A stretch of DNA of 14,960 nucleotides from assembly GCA_003159055.1 (NCBI GenBank), contig PMLH01000209.1, forward strand, positions 1 to 14,960, in the 5' to 3' direction. Within the stretch, counting starts at the first letter, position 1. Each line of letters opens with the position of its first letter. This document shows, one piece after another, positions 1-6,919 of this stretch. Source of the stretch: Myxococcales bacterium. Lineage in GTDB: Bacteria > Myxococcota > Polyangia > Fen-1088. Below the pieces are notes generated by a model, which saw only the letters and a program-made list of their open reading frames with translations, had not been told where the DNA came from and did not search any database. The position numbers and the translations under genes are program-made.

Positions 1-314
1 CGCGTGACCGGCTCGCGGTTCCACAGCGATCCGGCGACGTAGGCGCGCACGGCCGATGCGGTTCCTTCCGGCCGCAGGCTGACGGATTTCCCGTCGCGGT
101 CGTCGAAGGTGTACATCTGCTTCTCCACCACCTCGGTGGCTTCTCCGACCGACCGGGTGAACAGCGGGGTGTACTCGACGATGGGCGTGCGCAGCTCGCG
201 GTAGGCGAAGGCGTCCAGCATGGCACGCGCCTTTTCCTCGACGAACTGCCACTTCGCCACGTCGGGCGGCAGGATGTCGTTCATTCCCTTCACGTTTTGC
301 GGTAGCTCAGCCAC
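1..314 (-). CDS. hisS: Histidine--tRNA ligase, N-terminal part (3' end outside window)
   Basis: Class II aminoacyl-tRNA synthetase that charges tRNA-His with histidine in the cytoplasm. The visible ~104 residues contain KGMNDILPPD at the N-terminus, RTPIVEYTPLFTRSVGEATE, a VEKQMYTFDDRDG stretch and LRPEGTASAVRAY. These are the HisRS motif 1 region and the ATP/histidine-site segment just before motif 2. I chose the GTG at 314 because the family needs the residues before GMND, and an ATG start at 284 would remove the conserved Lys-Gly. An in-frame stop lies upstream at 340-338, so the start cannot lie much further out. No Shine-Dalgarno sequence precedes the GTG, but an extended -10-like element does, which suggests a leaderless mRNA. 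The gene is codirectional with the three genes upstream but separated from them by 82 bases, so it may have its own promoter. The identification is firm; the exact start is likely but not proven. Confidence 0.93.
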   Translation of the reverse strand, partial: MAELPQNVKGMNDILPPDVAKWQFVEEKARAMLDAFAYRELRTPIVEYTPLFTRSVGEATEVVEKQMYTFDDRDGKSVSLRPEGTASAVRAYVAGSLWNREPVT

Positions 315-320
315 GGCGGC

Positions 321-329
321 GTTATAGCA
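321..329 (-). promoter_or_regulatory. Extended -10-like promoter element of hisS
   Basis: On the minus strand this reads TGCTATAAC, eight of nine matches to the extended -10 consensus TGnTATAAT. Counting six bases beyond its end puts +1 at about 314, exactly the G of the proposed hisS GTG codon. No convincing -35 box is seen, which is common for extended -10 promoters. This is a prediction from pattern only. Confidence 0.4.
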
Positions 330-396
330 TTTTCATTGGCGTTCCCGCGATGGTACCCAGGCCGCGTTCGGTAGGCGAGTCGCGACGCGAGCGGCG

Positions 397-1161
397 CTAT
401 TCGGCCCGGACCAGGGCGGCGCCGAGGCCTGCCACGATCTGTGCGCAGGCCTGGTCGACCAGAGTCTTGTCACGTCCGTCGAGCGTGATGAGGACTTTGT
501 GGTCGGTGGCGTCGACGTGCGGGTAGGAACCGATGGCGACGTCGGGAAAATCGGCGGCGGCCTTGTCGAGCATGTCGGCGATGGCGCCTTCGCCCTCCCG
601 CGAATAGACCGCGCGGCTGAAGAAGGGCGAGGTTCGGAATCGGTCGCGGATCATGGCGAACTTGCGCTGCAAGATCGATGGCACGCCGGGCAGGACGTAG
701 ACGTTGCGAATGGCCAGCACGGGCCAGCACCCGTCGGAGGCCCCCGGCCCGCGGAGCAGGGCGGCCCCGTCGGGGACATCGGCCATGCGCAGGTTTCGCT
801 CGTGAAACTCGTGCACCGTTGCCGCGCGGATGATGTCGGCCAATTCCTGGTTGCGCACGACCGGGACCCCGAAGGCGGCGGCGATGGCGGAAATCGTCAC
901 GTCGTCGTGGGTCGGGCCGATGCCGCCTGCGGTGAAGACGTGAGCGAAGCTCGCGGATGCGGATCGGACCGACGCAACGATGACGTCGGGGACGTCCGGG
1001 ATGACCTCGATTCGGCGTACGGCGACGCCCAGGTTGCGCAGCTCGCGCACCAGAAAGCGCGCGTTCTGCTCCTCGACTTTGCCAGAAAGGACTTCGTCGC
1101 CGATGACGATGATGGCGGCGGTTGCGGCGGTGCTGCTTTCACCCATGGTTTGGACGGACAC
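397..1161 (-). CDS. CinA N-terminal (MoCF/MogA-like) domain protein, stand-alone
   Basis: Protein of 254 residues that belongs to the competence/damage-inducible protein A N-terminal family (molybdopterin-binding MoCF fold). Visible motifs are GDEVLSGKVEEQN near residues 21-33, the family signature AGGIGPTHDDVT at about 78-89, and VLPGVPSILQRKF in the middle. Full-length CinA has about 400 residues, with a C-terminal nicotinamide-nucleotide amidohydrolase (PncC) domain. That domain is absent here, so only the domain linked to nucleotide pyrophosphatase activity in CinA-type proteins is present. The start taken is GTG at 1161, two bases after the stop of the GcvR-like gene and with a weak AAGAG upstream, which suggests translational coupling. 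An ATG at 1146 is the alternative. A specific substrate cannot be assigned from sequence, and no cofactor-synthesis genes are adjacent. Confidence 0.85.
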   Translation of the reverse strand: MSVQTMGESSTAATAAIIVIGDEVLSGKVEEQNARFLVRELRNLGVAVRRIEVIPDVPDVIVASVRSASASFAHVFTAGGIGPTHDDVTISAIAAAFGVPVVRNQELADIIRAATVHEFHERNLRMADVPDGAALLRGPGASDGCWPVLAIRNVYVLPGVPSILQRKFAMIRDRFRTSPFFSRAVYSREGEGAIADMLDKAAADFPDVAIGSYPHVDATDHKVLITLDGRDKTLVDQACAQIVAGLGAALVRAE

Positions 1162-1163
1162 GC

Positions 1164-1712
1164 CTAGCTCTTGCGCGGCTTGGCTTCCAGTGCGGTTTCG
1201 ACCAGCTTGATCTCGACCATCAAGTCGCTGGCCAGGCGTTCGAGTGCCGCCCGAAGGGTGGCTAGGTCGGCGCTGCTCGGCAGGCGCACGCGCGCCTTTG
1301 CGACGAACAGCATCTCGCCCGACATCGCGGCGCTGATGCGATCGGTGGCTAGCTCCTCGACGTTTGCGCCGCTGCTCGCGAGCAGCTGGGAAATCTCACG
1401 CACGATGCCCGGCCGATCCAGTCCGACCACCTCCAGATCGAGCGACCGCCCGGGCGTCGCCACGTCGGACACCCCGGCGGCAGATTCGCCCACGACCTTG
1501 AGGCCGCGCGTTTCCAAGTCGGCGAGCGCAGCCAGCACCGCCGATGATTTGTCGGCGGGAACCTCGATGCGCAGAATTCCGGCGAACTTGCCCGCCAGGT
1601 GCGCCATGCGGCTCTCCAACCAATTGCCGCCGTTGCTTGCAACCACATCGGCCACGGCTTCCACCAGGCCAGGGCGGTCGGCACCAATCAAGGTCAGGAC
1701 CAAGTCGGCCAT
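1164..1712 (-). CDS. GcvR-like tandem ACT-domain regulatory protein
   Basis: Protein of 182 residues made of two ACT domains, at about 1-80 and 90-172. The first begins with LTLIGADRPGLVEAVADVV and continues with NWLESRMAHLAGKFAG. The second has VVGLDRPGIVREISQLL and then NVEELATDR with MSGEMLF. This is the pattern of the glycine cleavage system transcriptional repressor family (GcvR, COG2716). In Escherichia coli GcvR acts by binding the activator GcvA rather than DNA; no gcvA or gcv genes are visible here, so the target is unknown. The ATG at 1712 follows the stop of the upstream gene by 8 bases, and the downstream CinA-like gene starts 2 bases after its own stop, so the three genes look like one transcript. 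Family assignment is strong, regulatory target unassigned. Confidence 0.85.
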   Translation of the reverse strand: MADLVLTLIGADRPGLVEAVADVVASNGGNWLESRMAHLAGKFAGILRIEVPADKSSAVLAALADLETRGLKVVGESAAGVSDVATPGRSLDLEVVGLDRPGIVREISQLLASSGANVEELATDRISAAMSGEMLFVAKARVRLPSSADLATLRAALERLASDLMVEIKLVETALEAKPRKS

Positions 1713-1720
1713 GGTGGAGC

Positions 1721-2197
1721 TCAGACGCGCAGGTGAAGCGGAAAGTTTTTCTCGATGGATTCGCCGCAGGCATCGTTGACCAGCTGCCAGATGTTGCGCA
1801 TCTGCGCTTCAATCACGCTGCCTTCATCCATTTCTTCATCGTCTTCGTCTTCGTCTTCTTCGTCGTCGAAGTCGTCCTCGTCCTCAATGGCCAGTTCTTC
1901 TTTCATTTCTTCCAGAGTCTCCTGCAGGGCGTGGGCAGAGGCAACCCGGTAGTCACCCACTGTCAGAGGGCCTTCAAATTCGATCGGCAAATAGATATCG
2001 GCTGCGACGTCGTGCGCGTCGAGCCGGTCCAGAAATTCCGTCATCGCTTCTTCGCTCAGCCGCTTGGCGAAGGTGTGGGTGATGTGTTCCTCCAGCGCTG
2101 GAAGCTTCGTCCCAGCCTGTTCGAGGAGACGTCCAAGGGCCTTCACTTCTTCTTCGTCGAGTCGATCGGAGAGGGGGGCGAGTTCGATTGCCGACAT
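1721..2197 (-). CDS. Acidic hypothetical protein with Asp/Glu-rich tract
   Basis: I do not recognise a family. The protein has 158 residues when started at the ATG at 2197 (MSAIELAPLSDRLDEEE). The frame stays open upstream, but a longer form would cover the glnD translation start on the other strand, so I reject it. The N-terminal two thirds look helical and soluble. After about residue 104 comes a run of roughly 22 residues that is almost entirely Asp and Glu (from EDEDDFDDEEDEDEDDEEMDE), followed by a more ordinary C-terminus with IWQLVNDACGESIEKNFPLHLRV. No signal peptide or membrane segment is seen. Acidic tails of this sort occur in proteins that bind basic partners or metal ions, but nothing here decides a role. 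It heads the gcvR-like/cinA-like transcript and is divergent from glnD. Confidence 0.7.
   Translation of the reverse strand: MSAIELAPLSDRLDEEEVKALGRLLEQAGTKLPALEEHITHTFAKRLSEEAMTEFLDRLDAHDVAADIYLPIEFEGPLTVGDYRVASAHALQETLEEMKEELAIEDEDDFDDEEDEDEDDEEMDEGSVIEAQMRNIWQLVNDACGESIEKNFPLHLRV
1823..1887. repeat. Imperfect trinucleotide repeat encoding the acidic tract
   Basis: On the plus strand this stretch is an imperfect run of TTC, GTC, TCG and TCC triplets, which on the minus strand gives GAA/GAC/GAG/GAT codons in the acidic protein. It is in frame throughout, so length changes in units of three would alter only the number of acidic residues. Such tracts can vary in length between strains by slippage. 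Confidence 0.6.
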
Positions 2198-2303
2198 GAC
2201 CCATACGGTGCCGCAGCCGAAGCGCGCCGTCAATGTTGCCGGCGTCGCTTTTTGGGGTCCGGCTCGACGCGCACCACGGCCGAAAGTATGCAAGGCTATG
2301 CCC
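2198..2303. promoter_or_regulatory. Divergent intergenic region between the acidic-protein gene and glnD
   Basis: The 106 bases between the two start codons must hold both promoters if neither gene is transcribed from further away. A TTGACG hexamer lies on the minus strand at 2233-2228, but no -10 box is found at the usual spacing. On the plus strand I find no convincing sigma-70 pair, and I see no clear sigma-54 element although glnD belongs to nitrogen control. Confidence 0.35.
2292..2295 (+). promoter_or_regulatory. Ribosome binding site that decides the glnD start
   Basis: AAGG ends 8 bases before ATG 2304 and only 2 bases before the in-frame ATG 2298. The spacing favours the second ATG. 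Confidence 0.5.
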
Positions 2304-5003
2304 ATGACTTCGCGCCAAGAGCCTGACGCCGCCAGCATCGCGTCGCGAGTACGCGCCGCTCGCGACGCGGCCAGTAGGGGAATTTCCGAAGGAGCTTGCG
2401 GCCGGGATCTCGCGCTCGGCTTGAGCTCGGCTGTCGAGACGGCGGTGCTCGAGTTGCTCTCGTTTCATTTCGCGCAAGCCGGGCTTGGTGTTTCCTCCAG
2501 GGTCGCAGTGCTCGCAACCGGAAGCTTCGGCCGGCGCGAGCTGGCCCCATTTTCCGATCTCGACCTGCTGTTCCTCTGCGACAAGAACCCGGACGCCAAG
2601 GTGGAGGCTCTTGCGCACGCAATCCTGGTTCCGTTCTGGGACGCCAAGCTCGATGCTGGTCACGCGGTGCGGTCGGTGGCTGACGGGTTGGCGTTGCCCG
2701 ACAAGGACCTGGCAGCGGCCACGGCCCTGCTGGACGCTCGCTACTTGGCCGGGGACAGCCGGCTGGCTTCGGATTTCAGCTCCCGCTACGAAGCTCGGGT
2801 GGCGGGAACAGCCCCCGACAGCTTCGTGGCTCGGCTGCGCGAGGAGCAGGAGGTCCGCCATGGCCGCTTTGGCGATACGATCTTCATGCTCGAACCCGAC
2901 CTGAAGAGCGGCCCCGGCGGCATACGCGACCTGTGCGTGGGGCGTTGGGCGGCGCAGGTGTGCTTCGAGGCTTCGAGCCCCATGCAGCTGGCTGAGCTGG
3001 GCGCGATGTCCGTGCGGCAGGCGGAGACGCTGTCCCAGGCCATCGACTTCATGCTGCGGCTTCGGATGGCGCTGCATCTGACGGCCGGGCGCCGGCAGGA
3101 CCAGCTGCGGTTCGACCTGCAGGAGCGGATCGCGCCGTTGCTCTATCCGGCCTACAGCTCGCCCGATGACGAGCGGGGGCCGGCAGTGACGCCCGCGGTT
3201 GAGGCACTGATGCGCGACTTCCAGACCCACGCGCGGACCATCCAGCGCTCGACCGCTCGCCTCATGCAGCGGGTTTGCGAGCACGTCGAAAAGCCACGGC
3301 CACCCAAGCCGGTGCGTGCGAAGGACGGGCCGGCCGAGGATCCCAGCTTCGTTCTCCGCGATGGTAAGCTTGAAGTAAAGAATAACTTTATATTCGAGTC
3401 TCAACCGTCAGAAATGATACGTATATTCGTTGTATCACAGAAGTTAGACTCCGGTATCGGCCTGTCCACGAAGGACCTGCTTTCCGAGTTGGCGGCGAGC
3501 CGCTCGGCCGCCCTGCGCGCCGATCCGAGCGCCGCCAAATACTTCCTCGACGCGCTCACCAACATCGACGATCGCGGGACGCCGTCGCGTCTTGAACAAA
3601 TGCAGGACCTGGGTCTCATTTCCGCCCTCTTGCCCGAATGGACGCCGGTCTCTGGTCGCGTGCAGCACGACATCTATCACGTGTACACGGTGGACCAGCA
3701 TTCGCTCTACGCTGTGGCGACCCTGAAGGCCGTCGCGCGCGGCGAGCTGCGGCAGGATTATCCCGAGGTCTGCGATGCCTACCCGGACGTGGTGCAGACG
3801 CGGGCACTTTTCGTCGGGCTTCTCTTGCATGACGTTGGCAAGCCGCTTGGGGCGAACCATGCGGAAAAGGGCGCCGTGATGGCCGAGCGCATCGCAAGGG
3901 AGCTTGGGCTCAATCCAGACGAGGTCGCCCTGGTCGAGTTCCTGGTTCGCGAGCACCTCGAAATGGGCCACAACTCGCAGCGGCGGGACCTGCAAGATCC
4001 CGGCCTGTTGGACTTTTTCGCGCGCATCTGCGGGACCGAGGAGCGGATGCGCCAGCTCTTCATCTTGACCTTTTGCGACCTGACATCGACTGGGCCCAAG
4101 ACCATGACCCGCTGGAAGTACGAGCTGCTCCACGAGCTCTACGACCGGACCCTGAAGTACATGCGTCGGGGGCCGGACTTGCTCGCGGCCGAGCGCGCCG
4201 AATTGGTCGAGGAACGCCAAAAGAGGGCGGCTGAGCTGCTCGGCCGCGCCGGCGATTCACCGATCGCGGCCAACGCGTTTGCCGGGTTGCCCGACCGTTA
4301 CTTCGCCGAGCAGGAGGCGGAAGCCATCGCCGAACACGCGCGCCTGATGCGCGGCCGGAAGCAGCCGTGCGCAATGGCGGTGAGCCATTCAGAGCGCGGG
4401 ACGTTTTCCGAGCTGGTTCTGGCCGCAGACGACACGCCGGGCCTCCTGTCGAAAGTGGCCGGGGTGCTGTTCGCGAACCGCATCGACATCCTGGACGCCG
4501 CCATCTACGTGCGCGAGCCAGTGCCCGGGGTGCACGAGCGTGGCGAGGCCCTCGACATCTTCCGGATTCGCAAGGAACCCGACGGCGCCGTGACCGACGA
4601 AAGCCGGATCGAGGCGATCGGGCGCGACATGGAAGTCGTGCTTTCCGGGCGGGCCACGGTCGAGGCCTTGGTTGCGAAGCGTCCGCGCTCGTCGCCTTTG
4701 TACCAGCGGGCCAAGCCGAAGGTTCCGCCCACCGAAGTGAACGTCGACAACGACGCCAGCCGGACCTTCACCATCGTCGAGGTCTTCACCGAGGACAAAC
4801 CCGGTGTGCTCTACACCATCACCCACGCCTTGGCCGAGCAGGGCGTCGACATCCATCGGTCCCGGGTTGGCGTGGCGGCCGACCGCGTCGCGGACATCTT
4901 CTATGTGCGCGACACCGCGACCGAGGAGAAGATCGAGGACGAAGCACGCATTGCCGCCCTTTCGCAAGCGCTGCAGCATGCCCTGGCCGGTTTGCGGAGC
5001 TAG
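2304..5003 (+). CDS. glnD: [Protein-PII] uridylyltransferase / uridylyl-removing enzyme
   Basis: Bifunctional sensor of nitrogen status: it uridylylates PII (GlnB/GlnK) when glutamine is low and removes UMP when glutamine is high. The protein has 899 residues, the usual family size. The nucleotidyltransferase motif GSFGRRELAPFSDLDLLF is at about 73-90, with the metal-binding Asp pair at 85 and 87. The GlnD linker domain follows, then an HD phosphohydrolase domain with LLLHDVGKPLGANHAEKGA (His509, Asp510). Two ACT domains close the protein, at about 700-790 (DDTPGLLSKVAGVLF) and 820-899 (EDKPGVLYTITHAL). I chose ATG 2304 because AAGG at 2292-2295 lies 8 bases upstream; ATG 2298 is also in frame but too close to it. 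The frame is open back to 2064, but that stretch does not look like GlnD and covers the divergent gene. A 90-base AT-rich patch with rare codons (3361-3450) leaves the family sequence intact. Confidence 0.96.
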   Translation: MTSRQEPDAASIASRVRAARDAASRGISEGACGRDLALGLSSAVETAVLELLSFHFAQAGLGVSSRVAVLATGSFGRRELAPFSDLDLLFLCDKNPDAKVEALAHAILVPFWDAKLDAGHAVRSVADGLALPDKDLAAATALLDARYLAGDSRLASDFSSRYEARVAGTAPDSFVARLREEQEVRHGRFGDTIFMLEPDLKSGPGGIRDLCVGRWAAQVCFEASSPMQLAELGAMSVRQAETLSQAIDFMLRLRMALHLTAGRRQDQLRFDLQERIAPLLYPAYSSPDDERGPAVTPAVEALMRDFQTHARTIQRSTARLMQRVCEHVEKPRPPKPVRAKDGPAEDPSFVLRDGKLEVKNNFIFESQPSEMIRIFVVSQKLDSGIGLSTKDLLSELAASRSAALRADPSAAKYFLDALTNIDDRGTPSRLEQMQDLGLISALLPEWTPVSGRVQHDIYHVYTVDQHSLYAVATLKAVARGELRQDYPEVCDAYPDVVQTRALFVGLLLHDVGKPLGANHAEKGAVMAERIARELGLNPDEVALVEFLVREHLEMGHNSQRRDLQDPGLLDFFARICGTEERMRQLFILTFCDLTSTGPKTMTRWKYELLHELYDRTLKYMRRGPDLLAAERAELVEERQKRAAELLGRAGDSPIAANAFAGLPDRYFAEQEAEAIAEHARLMRGRKQPCAMAVSHSERGTFSELVLAADDTPGLLSKVAGVLFANRIDILDAAIYVREPVPGVHERGEALDIFRIRKEPDGAVTDESRIEAIGRDMEVVLSGRATVEALVAKRPRSSPLYQRAKPKVPPTEVNVDNDASRTFTIVEVFTEDKPGVLYTITHALAEQGVDIHRSRVGVAADRVADIFYVRDTATEEKIEDEARIAALSQALQHALAGLRS

Positions 5004-5268
5004 CTCACCTTGATCCCGCGACAAGCGCAGCGCCGCCGCGGAAGGCTACGGAAAGAGGCGCCTTTCCACGATGGACGCTCGTACCCAAGGGGAGCAGCGA
5101 GCGGTGGTCGTGGACGTAGCCGTTCCCGCTCCCGTGGCCGTGGCCGACGAAGATCATCCGGCCACGGCCACGACCAGGGCCACGACGACGACTTTCTGGG
5201 GCTATCGCGGGATCACGATTTCATACTTGCGCTTGACGGCTGGCGCGTATCCGTCGGAACCTCTGCCC
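5004..5268. other. Intergenic region between glnD and the TPR gene
   Basis: This 265-base gap has no recognisable gene. The TPR frame is open through part of it, from an ATG at 5071, but that part encodes low-complexity Val/Ala/Thr sequence and would bury the hydrophobic signal-like segment inside the protein. It holds two inverted repeats. One is GGAAAG at 5050-5055 pairing with CTTTCC at 5062-5067. The other is a much stronger GC-rich hairpin at 5133-5172. Neither is followed by a T-run. Confidence 0.6.
5133..5172. terminator. Perfect GC-rich inverted repeat downstream of glnD
   Basis: CGTGGCCGTGGCCG at 5133-5146 is the exact reverse complement of CGGCCACGGCCACG at 5159-5172, a 14-base-pair stem around a 12-base loop. 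It could stop or slow transcription after glnD, or protect the 3' end of its message. There is no T-tract, so it is not a classic intrinsic terminator. Each arm also contains a short internal repeat (GTGGCC). Confidence 0.45.
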
Positions 5269-6375
5269 ATGCCTGCATTCGTCGGGACGATCCATCTCAT
5301 TTTCGTCGGGCTCCTTGCGGCCGGTGCCGGGCCGGGGACGGGCAAGAACATCGCGGCCGAGCTCGAACGCGGGGAGAAGCTGTTCCAGTCGGGCGATCTC
5401 GCTGGCGCCTTGCAAGCCTTCGACAATGCGGCCAAGGCGGATGCGAAGGACGCTCGGCCGGTCTATTTGCGCGGCGTGGTCCTGGAAAAGAAGAACGACA
5501 CCGTCGGTGCCGAGAAGGCGTACCGCGAGGCAATTGCCCGCGATGGCAAGTTCGCCCCGGCTCACAACAACCTGGGCGCCATCCTGCTCGGCCGGAACGA
5601 CCTTCCGGCGGCGGAAAAGGAGCTGGTGGCGGCCAGCGCGAGCGACCCGAAGAACGCCAGCGCGGCCTTCAATTTGGGTCTTTTGCGCGAGGCGATGAAG
5701 CAGCCGCGCGAAGCGGCAGCCGCGTACCGGAAGTCGCTGCAGAGCAAGCCGAACGACGGCGTTTGCCACGCCAACCTGTGCTCGGTCTTGCGCAAGCTTG
5801 CCGATCTGGACGGTGCGATTGCGGAATGCCGTCAGGCGGTGCGGCTGTTGCCGGAGAGTGCGACGGTGTTGACCAACCTGGGCCTGCTCTTGTCGGACAA
5901 GAAGCAGTTCGATGAGGCGCGCGAGGAGCTGCACAAGGCGACCCAAATCGACGCCAAGTTTGCGCCGGCTTGGACCGGGCTTGGGCGGGTGGAACTGCGG
6001 CGGAAGCAGGCGGCGGCGGCAGTCGACGCGCTTGTCAAGGCGGCCAAGCTGGAGCCGAAAGACCCTGGCATCGCCGCCGACTACTGCCGGGCGCTGGTCG
6101 AGAAAGATCTGCGCGGCAAGGCCACCGAGGAAGAATGTCGGAAGGCGACCGGACTCGACCCGCAGAACGCGCTCGCGCACTACGAGCTGGCCAAGGTGCT
6201 GGTGGGGAGGGGCGACTGCAGCGGCGCCAAGGCCGAGCAGGGCAAGCTGGCCGCATTGCCCAACGTTGGCGCGCAAGCCAAGGCGCAGGCCGACGAGATC
6301 GTCAAGACCTGCGTGCAGGGCAAGGCGGTCAAACCGACCGGAGAAGGCAAGGGTGGAAAAGCCGGCAAGAAATAG
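5269..6375 (+). CDS. Tetratricopeptide repeat protein with N-terminal signal-like segment
   Basis: Protein of 368 residues when started at ATG 5269. It opens with a hydrophobic segment (TIHLIFVGLLAAGAG), which suggests export or membrane anchoring, although no basic n-region is present. The rest is about nine TPR units of 34 residues. Typical examples are AHNNLGAILLGRNDLPAAEK, AAFNLGLLREAMKQPREAAA, TVLTNLGLLLSDKKQFDEAR and AWTGLGRVELRRKQAAAAV. The C-terminus is Lys/Gly-rich (GEGKGGKAGKK). TPR solenoids are protein-binding scaffolds, so no enzymatic role is expected. Start choice: GGAA at 5256-5259 lies 9 bases before ATG 5269; the in-frame ATG at 5071 would place 66 low-complexity residues before the signal. 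The pentaheme cytochrome gene follows after 40 bases on the same strand, so the protein may help to assemble or localise the respiratory module. That role is an inference from position only. Confidence 0.85.
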   Translation: MPAFVGTIHLIFVGLLAAGAGPGTGKNIAAELERGEKLFQSGDLAGALQAFDNAAKADAKDARPVYLRGVVLEKKNDTVGAEKAYREAIARDGKFAPAHNNLGAILLGRNDLPAAEKELVAASASDPKNASAAFNLGLLREAMKQPREAAAAYRKSLQSKPNDGVCHANLCSVLRKLADLDGAIAECRQAVRLLPESATVLTNLGLLLSDKKQFDEAREELHKATQIDAKFAPAWTGLGRVELRRKQAAAAVDALVKAAKLEPKDPGIAADYCRALVEKDLRGKATEEECRKATGLDPQNALAHYELAKVLVGRGDCSGAKAEQGKLAALPNVGAQAKAQADEIVKTCVQGKAVKPTGEGKGGKAGKK

Positions 6376-6415
6376 CGCCGAAGGGGCCGCGCGAGGCTGG
6401 TGCCTCTGGTGAACC

Positions 6416-6916
6416 ATGCGGGCTAGGCTTCTCGGCTGGAGCCTGGTGGCGTCGGTGTTCCTCGTGGGCGGGGGTGCGTGCCACCGGCAGCCTGCGCTGG
6501 TGAAGCAGCCTATGGCGCTGAGCCACAAGCGCCACATGGAAGCTGACATGAAGTGCATCACCTGCCACCCGGGCTCCGAGGAAGAACCCCAGGCGCAGTT
6601 TCCGACCGTGGCCGACTGTATGGACTGCCACCACAAGCCGCGCGGCGAGCATCCTGACGAGCCGCGGGTGCGGTGGTTCGCCGAGCAGAAGCAGGAAATC
6701 CCCTGGATTCGCGTCGACCGCTTGCCGGGGCACGTGTACTTTTCGCATGCGGCCCACGTGACGTTGGCGAAGATGAAATGCGAGGATTGCCACCAGGGCG
6801 TCGCCGAGAGCACTCAACCCTTGGCGCTGCCGGATGTTCATCCCACAATGGAAGATTGCATGCGCTGCCATCGCGAGCGCGGGGCGAGCAACCAGTGCAA
6901 GACTTGTCACAAGTGA
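6416..6916 (+). CDS. Pentaheme c-type cytochrome, Qrc/Act-like cytochrome subunit
   Basis: Periplasmic electron carrier of 166 residues with five CxxCH heme motifs: CITCH (47-51), CMDCH (68-72), CEDCH (122-126), CMRCH (148-152) and CKTCH (161-165). Further His residues in ALSHKRHM, YFSHAAH and DVHPTM can serve as distal ligands, as in class III (c3/c7) cytochromes. The N-terminus has a basic start and a hydrophobic stretch ending in VGGGAC22, which may be a lipoprotein signal with an atypical lipobox. GGTGA lies 4 bases before the ATG. The gene opens the module, 3 bases ahead of the molybdopterin-type subunit. Five hemes match ActA of alternative complex III, while QrcA of Desulfovibrio has six. 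Its likely job is to exchange electrons between a soluble periplasmic cytochrome and the Fe-S chain of the complex. The heme count is seen directly; the complex membership is inferred. Confidence 0.92.
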   Translation: MRARLLGWSLVASVFLVGGGACHRQPALVKQPMALSHKRHMEADMKCITCHPGSEEEPQAQFPTVADCMDCHHKPRGEHPDEPRVRWFAEQKQEIPWIRVDRLPGHVYFSHAAHVTLAKMKCEDCHQGVAESTQPLALPDVHPTMEDCMRCHRERGASNQCKTCHK

Positions 6917-6919
6917 AAC

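Noticed and set aside
2064..2303. Extension of glnD upstream to 2064
   Set aside because: The added 80 residues do not resemble GlnD and would overlap the divergent acidic-protein gene. A ribosome binding site supports 2304.
1974..3404. Long minus-strand reading frame of 476 codons opposite glnD
   Set aside because: It lies antisense to an unmistakable glnD, has low-complexity Arg/His/Pro-rich sequence without family features, and is explained by GC-rich third positions of glnD.
4997..5006. Palindrome GAGCTAGCTC at the glnD stop codon, with similar CTAGCTC at two other gene ends
   Set aside because: Three short matches around TAG codons are likely chance. No stem long enough to act as a terminator is formed.
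5071..5268. Longer TPR protein starting at ATG 5071
   Set aside because: The extra N-terminus is repetitive Val/Ala/Thr sequence coded by the hairpin region and would place the hydrophobic signal-like segment internally.
5221..6813. Minus-strand frame of 530 codons opposite the TPR and cytochrome genes
   Set aside because: The TPR periodicity and five CxxCH motifs on the plus strand show which strand codes. The antisense product is a compositional shadow.
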